A DNA stretch of 64,000 nucleotides from G051903925 sp051903925 (GTDB taxonomy: Bacteria; Pseudomonadota; Alphaproteobacteria; Zavarziniales; Zavarziniaceae). The stretch is taken from assembly GCF_051903925.1 (NCBI RefSeq), contig NZ_CP173678.1, forward strand, positions 372,001-436,000. Reading direction: 5' to 3'. The notes under the pieces are model-generated. The model saw nothing but the letters and a program-made list of their open reading frames with translations. It had not been told where the DNA came from and did no database searches. The position numbers were made by a program, and so were the translations under genes. Shown in pieces: positions 34,507 to 42,461 of the stretch; the stretch's first letter is position 1; the number at the start of each line of letters is the position of its first letter.

Positions 34507-35315
34507 TGCCCGACGATTTCGCCGCGCCCGCGCCAAGCGGCCTGCCCGTTGGCGCCGACCGCATCGCCGCCGGCCCCACGGCCGAAGACATCGCGGCATG
34601 GGAGCGCGACGGCTTCCTGGTCGTGCGCGGCTTCTTCGATGCCACCGGCAGTGCCGAGATCGAGCGCTGGACCGACGCGCTGTTCGCAGCGCCCGAAGTA
34701 CCCGGCCGTCACATGGTCTACTACGAGGACGACCGCAGCCGCCCGGGGCACCGCATCGTCCAGCGGATCGAGAATTTCTGCCCTTTCCATCCGGGCTTCG
34801 ACCACCTGGTCCGGCATGCGGCGCTCACCCGCTGGATCAGCGCGCTGATGGGCGGGCCGGCCGTGCTGTTCAAGGACAAGATCAACTTCAAGCTGCCGGG
34901 CAGCGACGGGTTCAAGGCCCATCAGGACCAGCAGGCCGGCTGGTCGACCTATGCCCCGCTGTTCGTCACCGCGATGGTGACGATCGACCCGTCGACGCTC
35001 GCCAATGGCTGCCTGGAACTGATTGCCGGCCAGCACCGCAACGGCATGGTGGGCGAGGAGTGGAAGCCCATCGACGACGATGCGTTCCCCCTCCAGCCGG
35101 TGGAGACGCAGGCCGGCGACGTCATCTTCTTCGATTCCTACGTGCCGCATGCGTCCAAGGCGAACCAGACCGACAAGCCCCGGCGCATCCTGTACCTGAC
35201 CTATAACCGCGCGTCCGACGGCGACCATCGGGCGCAGTATTTCGCCGACAAGCGCGCCGCCTTCCCGCCCGACATCGAGCGCGACGGCAGCAAGTCCTAC
35301 GTCTTCCGGGTCTGA
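34506..35315 (+). CDS. PhyH-type Fe(II)/2-oxoglutarate dioxygenase (PhnY-like)
   Basis: 269 residues. Iron ligands: HQD in FKAHQDQQAGW and the distal His in YVPHASKANQ; RRILYLTYN holds the 2-oxoglutarate Arg. The stretch VLFKDKINFKLPGSDGFKAHQD resembles, to my reading, 2-aminoethylphosphonate hydroxylase PhnY and related PhyH proteins more than phytanoyl-CoA enzymes. It is translationally coupled to the preceding nucleotidyltransferase gene, so it probably hydroxylates the same head group. The true substrate is unproven; no phosphonate lyase or PepM gene is present in the window. Confidence 0.8.
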   Translation: MPDDFAAPAPSGLPVGADRIAAGPTAEDIAAWERDGFLVVRGFFDATGSAEIERWTDALFAAPEVPGRHMVYYEDDRSRPGHRIVQRIENFCPFHPGFDHLVRHAALTRWISALMGGPAVLFKDKINFKLPGSDGFKAHQDQQAGWSTYAPLFVTAMVTIDPSTLANGCLELIAGQHRNGMVGEEWKPIDDDAFPLQPVETQAGDVIFFDSYVPHASKANQTDKPRRILYLTYNRASDGDHRAQYFADKRAAFPPDIERDGSKSYVFRV

Positions 35316-35321
35316 TCATCG

Positions 35322-35396
35322 ATGGATAGCGCGCTGGCAGACGATTGCGCCGCAACGACACGTCTCTCGTCGTTGCGGCGGTCCGAACCTCACTAG
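35322..35396 (+). other. Possible leader ORF (24 codons) upstream of the FloR-like gene
   Basis: ATG at 35322 opens a 24-residue frame (MDSALADDCAATT, then RLSSLRRSEPH) that ends with TAG at 35394-35396. It spans the whole 35348-35380 hairpin and ends 53 bases before the exporter start. Phenicol exporter genes of the cmlA group are known to use leader-peptide attenuation, which makes this worth noting, but no convincing ribosome site precedes it. Confidence 0.3.
35348..35380 (+). terminator. Perfect 12-bp hairpin between the dioxygenase and FloR-like genes
   Basis: Arms CGCCGCAACGAC (35348-35359) and GTCGTTGCGGCG (35369-35380) with a nine-base loop. It lies 32 bases after the dioxygenase stop. 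It could terminate that transcript or act as an attenuator for the exporter; no T run follows, so neither use is proved. Confidence 0.6.
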
Positions 35397-35449
35397 CCGG
35401 AGCGGACCGACCGGTCCCATCCGAAGCGGGCTTTGGCCGCCGCTGGATC

Positions 35450-36679
35450 ATGCCTTTCCAGCGGAACCCTTATCCCATGCTCGATCCCTTGCGCCCACGT
35501 CCCGCCGGGACGTGGTCCCTCGGCCTGGTGCCGGCCCTTTTCCTGATGGCCCCGTTCGACGTCCTTGCCTCGCTGGGCATGGACATCTATCTGCCCGTCG
35601 TGCCGGAGATGCCGGCCATCCTGGGCACGACACCCGGCGTCGTGCAGTTCACGCTGACGCTCTACATCCTGATGCTGGGCGTGGGGCAGGTGGTCTTCGG
35701 GCCGCTGTCCGACCGCATCGGGCGGCGGCCCGTGCTGCTGGGCGGGGCTTCCCTGTTCGCCGTGGCGTCCTTTGCCCTGGCCATGACGGGGGAGGCGGGA
35801 CCGTTCCTGGTCCTCCGCACGCTCCAGGCGGTGGGGGCGGCGGCCATGCTGGTCGCCGTATTCGCGACGGTGCGCGATGCCTATGCCGGACGTGCCGAAA
35901 GTGCCGCGATCTATGGCCTGCTCAACGGCGTCCTGGCCTTCGTCCCCGCCCTGGGGCCCGTGGCGGGAGCGGCCATTGCCGATGCGGCCGGGTGGCGGAC
36001 GATCTTCGTCCTGCTCGGGGTCCTGGCCCTGGTCCAGGGGCTGATCGCCCTGGCGGCGTGGCCGGAAACCCGTGCCGGCGGCCCGCCTCCCCGCACCGGC
36101 TTTGCCGCCATCCTGCGCAGCGGCGCGTTCTGGGCCTATACCCTGGCCTTCGGCACGGCCATGGGCACGTTCTTCGTCTTCCTGTCGAGCGCCCCGCGCG
36201 TCCTGATGGACAAGGCCGGCCTGGAGCGGATGACGTTCAGTCTGGCGTTCGCCAGCGTGGCCGTGGTGATGATCGTCGTCGCACGGCTGGCGCGGACGCG
36301 GATCGCCGCCTGGGGTACCGCAGGCAGCGTGCGGCGCGGCATGGGCCTGCTCGTGCTGGGCTCCGCCCTGCTCGCCGGCCTGCACGCCTGGGCGCCGGGA
36401 AGCGCCGCCGCCTTCGTCCTGCCGATGTGGGTGATGGCCGTGGGCATCGTCCTGGCAACGTCGGTCACGGCGAACGGTGCGCTGCAGGCGTTCGGCCATG
36501 TGGCCGGGGCGGCGGTCGCCCTGCACTTCTGCGCGCAGAGCGTGATCGTGGGCATCGCCGGCAGCGGGGCCGTGCTGCTGCTGGATGGGGGCACGGCATG
36601 GCCGCTGGCCGGGTTCGCATCCGTCATGCCGGTGCTGACGCTGCTGGCCCTGTCACGCCTGGACGGGTCGCGGGATTAG
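35450..36679 (+). CDS. FloR/CmlA-like MFS exporter (Bcr/CflA family)
   Basis: About 409 residues and 12 membrane segments. The sequence follows the phenicol exporters FloR/CmlA closely: FDVLASLGMDIYLPVVPEMP at TM1, GPLSDRIGRRPVLLGG at the motif A loop, ATVRDAYAGRAES, GTFFVFLSSAPRVL, and LPMWVMAVGIVLATSVTANGAL near TM10-11. It is therefore a probable proton-driven chloramphenicol/florfenicol-type exporter, though chromosomal homologues may have other natural substrates. Nothing mobile is adjacent. Start at 35450 or 35477; neither has a strong ribosome site. Confidence 0.85.
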   Translation: MPFQRNPYPMLDPLRPRPAGTWSLGLVPALFLMAPFDVLASLGMDIYLPVVPEMPAILGTTPGVVQFTLTLYILMLGVGQVVFGPLSDRIGRRPVLLGGASLFAVASFALAMTGEAGPFLVLRTLQAVGAAAMLVAVFATVRDAYAGRAESAAIYGLLNGVLAFVPALGPVAGAAIADAAGWRTIFVLLGVLALVQGLIALAAWPETRAGGPPPRTGFAAILRSGAFWAYTLAFGTAMGTFFVFLSSAPRVLMDKAGLERMTFSLAFASVAVVMIVVARLARTRIAAWGTAGSVRRGMGLLVLGSALLAGLHAWAPGSAAAFVLPMWVMAVGIVLATSVTANGALQAFGHVAGAAVALHFCAQSVIVGIAGSGAVLLLDGGTAWPLAGFASVMPVLTLLALSRLDGSRD

Positions 36680-36743
36680 GGTGGGGCGGCCAGGCCGGGC
36701 CGTGCTACAGGGCGTCGCAGTCGTATCCCGGACCGCCCGTGCC

Positions 36744-37169
36744 ATGGCCCTGATTCCCATAACGCCGCACCTGGCGATCGACGAGGCGGAGCTGGAGGAG
36801 AGCTTCATCCAGGCCTCCGGCCCCGGCGGGCAGAATGTCAACAAGCTGGCGACGGCGGTGCAGTTGCGCTTCGACGTGGCGCGCTCCCCATCGCTGCCCG
36901 ATCCGGTGCGGCTGCGCCTGATCGACCTGGCCGGGCGCCGCCTGACCCAGGACGGCGTGATGGTCATCACCGCGCGCGAGCACCGCACCCAGGAACGCAA
37001 CCGCCAGGCCGCGCGGGAGCGCCTGCTGGCGTTGATCCGCCAGGCCGTGCCCCCGCCGGTGCCGCGGCGCAAGACGCGCCCCACCCTGGCCAGCAAGGTC
37101 CGCCGGCTGGAGGCCAAGGGCGCCCGGTCCGCGGTCAAGAAGGCGCGCGGCCGCCCGCGCGAGGACTGA
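36744..37169 (+). CDS. arfB: Alternative ribosome-rescue factor ArfB
   Basis: 141 residues. The release-factor catalytic motif is GGQ28-30 in SGPGGQNVNK, and the C terminus is a long basic tail (KTRPTLASKVRRLEAKGARSAVKKARGR) that in ArfB/YaeJ enters the mRNA channel of stalled ribosomes. It hydrolyses peptidyl-tRNA on non-stop complexes. The ATG at 36744 gives the usual N terminus; an upstream in-frame codon at 36681 is not supported. Confidence 0.92.
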   Translation: MALIPITPHLAIDEAELEESFIQASGPGGQNVNKLATAVQLRFDVARSPSLPDPVRLRLIDLAGRRLTQDGVMVITAREHRTQERNRQAARERLLALIRQAVPPPVPRRKTRPTLASKVRRLEAKGARSAVKKARGRPRED

Positions 37170-37174
37170 CGGGC

Positions 37175-37744
37175 TCAGCCCCGGATGCCAAGCTCCGTCA
37201 GGTGCCGGCGGCACGTGGCGATGCGCCCGTCCAGGCGGGCAAGGTCGGCCCGGGCCTGGAGCAGGCGCTGCTCCAGGGCCTGATCGTCCAGCGGGCCGTT
37301 GCGCCACAGACGGACCTGCTTCAGCGCCAGGAACAGGACAAGGGGCAGCAGCCCCAGCATGGTCAGCGCCACACCCATGCCCAATGGCTCGGTACCGCCC
37401 GGCTCGGTCACGGTATTGATCGCGATGATGAAGGCGAGCACGACGGACGCGGCCGCCGTCTGGACCAGGACGATCAGCGTGCCGCGCAGGCCGATGCGGC
37501 GCGACTGACGGCGCAGGGCAATCCCGGCCCGGCGCAGTGCTGCCTCAAGGGCGGGCCGCTCGAGCTCGGCCTCGGCCAGGTCCTGCCGCAGCGCCTGCGG
37601 ATCGGCGCCGCCGATGACGCCGAAACGACAGCCGCAATAGTCGCACAGCCAGTGTGCGCCCTCGACCCGGAACCCGGTCGCGGCGCAGCGGGGACAGGAC
37701 AGGTCCGTCAGGGCCGGAGGCGGTTGCCCGATCGTCGTCGTCAT
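37175..37744 (-). CDS. Zinc-ribbon two-TM membrane protein, unrecognised
   Basis: 189 residues. An N-terminal zinc ribbon (CPRC at about 17-20 and CDYCGC at about 34-39) is followed by a helical segment rich in Glu, Ala and Arg, two membrane helices (about 89-109 and 123-142), and a C-terminal coiled-coil-like helix (LEQRLLQARADLARLDGRI). The layout suggests a membrane-anchored, zinc-containing cytoplasmic protein. It is downstream of the penicillin-binding protein gene on the same strand (35 bases), so co-expression is possible. No family recognised. Confidence 0.7.
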   Translation of the reverse strand: MTTTIGQPPPALTDLSCPRCAATGFRVEGAHWLCDYCGCRFGVIGGADPQALRQDLAEAELERPALEAALRRAGIALRRQSRRIGLRGTLIVLVQTAAASVVLAFIIAINTVTEPGGTEPLGMGVALTMLGLLPLVLFLALKQVRLWRNGPLDDQALEQRLLQARADLARLDGRIATCRRHLTELGIRG

Positions 37745-37779
37745 TCCGCAACCTTTGCCCGTCCTGTGTGCCCCATGGT

Positions 37780-39843
37780 TCAGCGTCCCTGCCGGGCAGC
37801 GGGAATGTTGGTGGGCATCGCCGGCTCGGGCGGCGCGAGCAAGCCGGGGACGGACCCCGGTGATCCTGCCGGCCGGGCCGCAGGCTGGGCGGCGGGGACC
37901 GGCGCCGGGGGTGCCGGCGCCGCGGGCAGCGGTTCCACCGGATCGGCGGCCGTCGCCTCCACCATGAAGCTGCGCCAGATCCGCGCCGGCAGGGTGCCGC
38001 CCGTCACGCGGTTCATGGGCGTGTTGTCGTCATTGCCCAGCCAGACGGCGGTCACCAGGCGACTGGTATAGCCGACGAACCAGGCATCGCGGAAACCCTG
38101 GCTGGTCCCGGTCTTGCCGGCCGCGGGGCGGTCCAGGCGGGCCGCGCGGCCGGTGCCGTCGCGCACGACGCCGGCCAGCATCTGGTTGAGCTGCCCCGCC
38201 ACCTGGAGCGACAAGACCCGCCCAGGGCCCCCGCCCTCCCGCCGGTAGAGGGTGGTGCCGGCCACGTTGCGGATCTCCACGATCGCATAGGGCCAAATGC
38301 CGGTGCCGCCATTGGCCGGCACGGCATAGGCGGCTGCCATCTCCAGCACGGTCGCCTCCGCGGTACCGAGCGCAATCGAGGCGTTCTCGGGAATGTCGGT
38401 GGTGATGCCCAGACGGCGCGCCATCGCGACAACGTTGGCGATGCCGATGTCCAGCGCGACCCGCACCGCGACGCGGTTGACGCTCCGCGCCACGGCCTGG
38501 GCCAGGGTCATCCGGCGGTCGGGACCGGGCTCGAAGTTCTCCGGGCTCCAGTCGCCGATCTTCAGCGCCTCGTCCCGCACGCTGGTCGACGGGGTGTAGC
38601 CTGCTTCAAGCGCCGCGGCGTAGACCATCAGCTTGAAGGTAGAGCCCGGCTGCCGCCGCGCATTGGTCGCGCGGTTGAAGGGGCTGTCGGCATAGGAGCG
38701 CCCGCCCACCAGCGCGCGCACGGCGCCATCGGTCGCCATGGCGACGACGGCGCCCTGCGTTGCCCCGGCCTCCTGCCCCTGCTGGTCAAGGCCGGCGCGC
38801 AGCGCGGTCTCCGCCTCGCGCTGAAGGCGGGGGTCCAGGGTGGTCAGCACGACCAAGTCCCCGGCATCGGCGCCGACATGCTCGGGCACCTGATCCAGGA
38901 CATAGTCGGCGAAGTAGCGCGCCTCCTGGCTGGTCGGCCGGCGCGCCAGGGTGGCCGGATTGCGCTTGGCCGAGTCGGCGTCGGCGACGGTGATGAAGCC
39001 GGCATCGACCATGCCGTCCAGGACGACGGCAGCGCGCGCCCGCGCCGCGTCCAGGTCGTTGGTCGGCGCCAGCCGGCTGGGAGCCTTCAACAGGCCGGCC
39101 AGCATCGCCGCCTCCGGCAATGTCACCTGGCGGGCGGAGTGGCCAAAATAGCGCCAGGACGCGGCGTCGACGCCGTAGGCCCCGGCGCCCAGATAGACGC
39201 GGTTCAGGTACAGTTCAAGGATCTGCTCCTTGCTGAACTTGCGTTCCAGCCAGATCGCCAGGATCGCCTCCTGGATCTTGCGCGAGAGCGAGCGCTCCGG
39301 CGTCAGGAAGACGTTCTTGGCCAGCTGCTGCGTGATCGTGCTGCCGCCCTGGACCAGGGCGCCCCGGCTGACATTGGTGACGATCGCCCGGGCCAGGCCC
39401 AGCACGTCGAAGCCGAAATGATTGAAGAAGCGCCGGTCCTCGGTCGCCAGCACGGCCTGGGCCATGACCGGCGGCAGGTCGCGCAGGCCCAGCGCCTCGC
39501 CATAGAGGTCGCCGACGGTCGCGAAGGTGGAACCGTCGGCCGCGACCAGCTTCACCGTCGGGTTGCGCTGGATGGCGCCCAGGCGAGAGATTCCCGGCAG
39601 GTCCCAGGCGTAGTAGGTGACGACCCCGCCGACCAGGATCACGCACCAGACAAAGCCGACCGCCAGCCAGTAGAGGATGCCGCGCCCCTTCCGCTTCGGC
39701 GCTCCGGATGGCGGCTTGCGCCCACCCTTGGGCGGCAGCGGCCGAGGGCGCGCGGGTCGCCCGCTCGGCGTGACCCGCTCTCCCGCGATCAGTGGCCGCG
39801 CCGGGCGACTGCCCTTGCCTGAACTGCCTACCGGGCGGGCCAC
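37780..39843 (-). CDS. Class A penicillin-binding protein (PBP1 type)
   Basis: 687 residues. A basic, Pro-rich cytoplasmic tail (about 55 residues) and one TM (about 56-76) are followed by the GT51 glycosyltransferase domain with ATEDRRFFNHFGFD, GGSTITQQLAKN and KIQEAILAIWLE. The transpeptidase domain has STFK (PGSTFK), SVN and KTGT motifs. It polymerises and cross-links peptidoglycan. A Pro/Ala-rich tail of about 45 residues closes the protein. It lies downstream of gyrB, separated by a hairpin. Confidence 0.93.
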   Translation of the reverse strand: MARPVGSSGKGSRPARPLIAGERVTPSGRPARPRPLPPKGGRKPPSGAPKRKGRGILYWLAVGFVWCVILVGGVVTYYAWDLPGISRLGAIQRNPTVKLVAADGSTFATVGDLYGEALGLRDLPPVMAQAVLATEDRRFFNHFGFDVLGLARAIVTNVSRGALVQGGSTITQQLAKNVFLTPERSLSRKIQEAILAIWLERKFSKEQILELYLNRVYLGAGAYGVDAASWRYFGHSARQVTLPEAAMLAGLLKAPSRLAPTNDLDAARARAAVVLDGMVDAGFITVADADSAKRNPATLARRPTSQEARYFADYVLDQVPEHVGADAGDLVVLTTLDPRLQREAETALRAGLDQQGQEAGATQGAVVAMATDGAVRALVGGRSYADSPFNRATNARRQPGSTFKLMVYAAALEAGYTPSTSVRDEALKIGDWSPENFEPGPDRRMTLAQAVARSVNRVAVRVALDIGIANVVAMARRLGITTDIPENASIALGTAEATVLEMAAAYAVPANGGTGIWPYAIVEIRNVAGTTLYRREGGGPGRVLSLQVAGQLNQMLAGVVRDGTGRAARLDRPAAGKTGTSQGFRDAWFVGYTSRLVTAVWLGNDDNTPMNRVTGGTLPARIWRSFMVEATAADPVEPLPAAPAPPAPVPAAQPAARPAGSPGSVPGLLAPPEPAMPTNIPAARQGR

Positions 39844-39864
39844 ACCGAGCCTCGAAGATCACAC

Positions 39865-39883
39865 CCCCTCCCCCCGCGAGGGG
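39865..39883 (-). terminator. Short hairpin between gyrB and the PBP gene
   Basis: CCCCTC (39865-39870) and GAGGGG (39878-39883) are inverted arms with a seven-base loop, in the 107-base gap after the gyrB stop. It may be a gyrB terminator or a copy of a common C-rich intergenic element. Confidence 0.35.
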
Positions 39884-39950
39884 AGAAGGTGCTGCCGGAG
39901 GACAAGGCCCGGGTCCTACGCATCACGTCCGCCGCGGGGCCACCTGGCCG

Positions 39951-42461
39951 TCAGACGTCGAGGTTGGCGACGTTGAGGGCGTTGTCCTGGATGAACTCGC
40001 GGCGTGGCTCGACGACGTCGCCCATCAGCTTGGAAAACATCTCGTCGGCGGTGTCGGCATGCTCGACCCGGACCTGGAGCAGGGTGCGCGCCGAGGGGTC
40101 GAGCGTGGTCTGCCACAACTGCTCGGCATTCATCTCGCCCAGGCCCTTGTAGCGGGTCAGGGTGATGCCCTTGCGTCCCGCCTCCAGCACGGCCTCCAGC
40201 AGGGCCTTGGGCGAGGCGATGGCCGTGCGCAGGTCGCGCCGTTCCAGGACCGCCGACTGGTCATAGACGTCGGCCAGTTCCGCCCGCATGTCCATCAGGC
40301 GGCGGGCTTCGCCACTGCGCATCAGGGCCGCGTCCAGGGTCAGGCGCTCGGTCACGCCACGCACTTCGCGCATCAGCGCATAGCCATTGCCGGGCCGGGC
40401 CTCGCTGCGCCAGCCGCGCTCGCTCTCAGGCGCCTGGGCATTGAAGCGGGTCGCCAGCAATTCGCCCTTCGCCGCCAATGCCTCGACATCGCCCAGCAGC
40501 GCGGGATCGAGGGCGCCGATGATCGCCGCCTGCTCGATCAGGGCCTGCGGATAGCGCTTGGACGCATTGGCCAGCAGGTGGTCGATCTGGCGCGCGCGCT
40601 CCACGATCTGCCGCAGGTCGGCGCCGGAGCGTTGCGCGCCGTCGCCCAGGACCAGGGTCGCATCATTGACGCCAGATTCGATCAGGTAGTCCTCAAGCGC
40701 CCGCTGGTCCTTCAGGTAGAGTTCCTGCTTGCCCCTCGTCAGCTTGAACAGGGGAGCCTGGGCGATATAGATGTAGCCCGCATCGATCAGCTCGGGCATC
40801 TGGCGATAGAAGAACGTCAGAAGCAGCGTGCGGATATGCGCGCCGTCCACGTCGGCATCGGTCATGATGACGATCTTGTGGTACCGCGCCTTGCCGATGT
40901 CGAATCCGCCATCGCGGCCGATGCCCGTGCCCAGCGCCGTGATCAGCGTTCCCACCTCGGCATTGGACAGCATCTTGTCCACGCGGGCGCGCTCCACGTT
41001 CAGGATCTTGCCCTTGATCGGCAGGACCGCCTGGAACTTGCGGTCGCGGCCGCCCTTGGCGGTGCCGCCGGCGCTGTCGCCCTCGACGATCAGCAACTCG
41101 CACAAGGCGGGATCGCGCTCCTGGCAGTCGGCGAGCTTGCCCGGCAGGTTCGAGACGTCGAGCGGACTCTTGCGCCGGGTCATCTCGCGCGCCTTGCGCG
41201 CGGCCTCGCGCGCGGCGGCGGCCTCGCACACCTTGCCCACGATGGCCTTGGCCTCGGCCGGGTGTTCCTCGAACCACTGGGCCAGCTTGTCGCCGACCAG
41301 CGCCTCGACCACCGGCCGCACCTCGGACGAGACGAGCTTGTCCTTGGTCTGGCTGGAGAAGCTGGGCTGCGGCACCTTCACCGACAGGACGGCAGTCAGG
41401 CCTTCGCGCGCATCATCGCCCGCCAGCGTCACCTTCTCGCGCTTGGCGATGCCGCTTTCGTTGGCATAGGCGTTCACGGTCCGGGTCAGGGCCGCGCGAA
41501 ATCCGGCCAGGTGGGTGCCGCCGTCGCGCTGCGGAATGTTGTTGGTGAAGCAGTAGACCGATTCCGAATAGGCGTCGTTCCACCACAGGGCGCACTGGAC
41601 TGTGATGTTGTCGCGGCTCGCGTCGATGTAGATCGGCTCCTTGACGAGGGGAGTGCGCGCCTTGTCCAGGTATTGGACGAACGCCTTGACCCCACCCTCA
41701 TAGAACAGGTCGACCAGGCGCGGCTCGATCCCGCGCTGGTCCTCCAGCACGATGCGGACGCCGGAATTCAGGAAGGCCAGTTCGCGCAGCCGGTGCTCCA
41801 GCGTCTCGAACGAGAATTCGGTCTGGCTGAACGTCTGGGCCGAGGGATTGAAGGTGATCTCGGAGCCGGTCTGCGGCCCGGCATTCTCGTTGACGACGGC
41901 GAGGGGGGCGACCGCCTCGCCATGGCGGAAGACGACGTGATGCTCGCGCCCACCGCGCCAGATGCGCAATTGCAGCTCCGACGACAGCGCGTTGACCACC
42001 GACACGCCGACGCCATGCAGGCCGCCCGACACCTTGTAGGTGTTCTCGTCGAACTTACCGCCGGCGTGGAGCTGGGTCATGATGACCTCGGCCGCGGACG
42101 CGCCCTCGCTGGCCATGATGTCGGTCGGGATGCCGCGGCCATTGTCGCGTACGGTGACCGAGCCATCGGCGTTCAGGCGGACCAGGATGCGATCGCAATA
42201 GCCGGCCAGCGCCTCGTCGATCGCGTTGTCCACGACCTCGTACACCATGTGGTGCAGGCCGGAGCCGTCATGGACGTCGCCGATGTACATGCCCGGCCGC
42301 TTGCGCACCGCGTCCAGGCCCTTGAGCACCTTGATCGCATCGGCGCCATAGGACTCGGCGCCCTCGCCCGCATGGCGCGACTGCTCGGCCTGCCGGGCGC
42401 TGGCGCTTTCGGGTGTCTCGGGCGCCTGGGGATCCTCCGGCATCTCGGGCACGTCAGCCAT
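39951..42461 (-). CDS. gyrB: DNA gyrase subunit B
   Basis: 836 residues. GHKL ATPase domain with VRKRPGMYIGD, EVVDNAIDEALAG, DNGRGIPTD and GGLHGVGVSVVNALS; Toprim domain with VEGDSAGGTAKGGRDR and MTDADVDGAHI; C-terminal GYKGLGEMNAEQLW-type segment (RYKGLGEMNAEQLWQTT). It supplies ATP-driven negative supercoiling with GyrA. An N-terminal acidic extension of about 30 residues precedes the core. The ATG at 42461 is chosen; it overlaps the recF end by eight bases. A longer frame to 42536 lies inside recF and is not used. Confidence 0.97.
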   Translation of the reverse strand: MADVPEMPEDPQAPETPESASARQAEQSRHAGEGAESYGADAIKVLKGLDAVRKRPGMYIGDVHDGSGLHHMVYEVVDNAIDEALAGYCDRILVRLNADGSVTVRDNGRGIPTDIMASEGASAAEVIMTQLHAGGKFDENTYKVSGGLHGVGVSVVNALSSELQLRIWRGGREHHVVFRHGEAVAPLAVVNENAGPQTGSEITFNPSAQTFSQTEFSFETLEHRLRELAFLNSGVRIVLEDQRGIEPRLVDLFYEGGVKAFVQYLDKARTPLVKEPIYIDASRDNITVQCALWWNDAYSESVYCFTNNIPQRDGGTHLAGFRAALTRTVNAYANESGIAKREKVTLAGDDAREGLTAVLSVKVPQPSFSSQTKDKLVSSEVRPVVEALVGDKLAQWFEEHPAEAKAIVGKVCEAAAAREAARKAREMTRRKSPLDVSNLPGKLADCQERDPALCELLIVEGDSAGGTAKGGRDRKFQAVLPIKGKILNVERARVDKMLSNAEVGTLITALGTGIGRDGGFDIGKARYHKIVIMTDADVDGAHIRTLLLTFFYRQMPELIDAGYIYIAQAPLFKLTRGKQELYLKDQRALEDYLIESGVNDATLVLGDGAQRSGADLRQIVERARQIDHLLANASKRYPQALIEQAAIIGALDPALLGDVEALAAKGELLATRFNAQAPESERGWRSEARPGNGYALMREVRGVTERLTLDAALMRSGEARRLMDMRAELADVYDQSAVLERRDLRTAIASPKALLEAVLEAGRKGITLTRYKGLGEMNAEQLWQTTLDPSARTLLQVRVEHADTADEMFSKLMGDVVEPRREFIQDNALNVANLDV

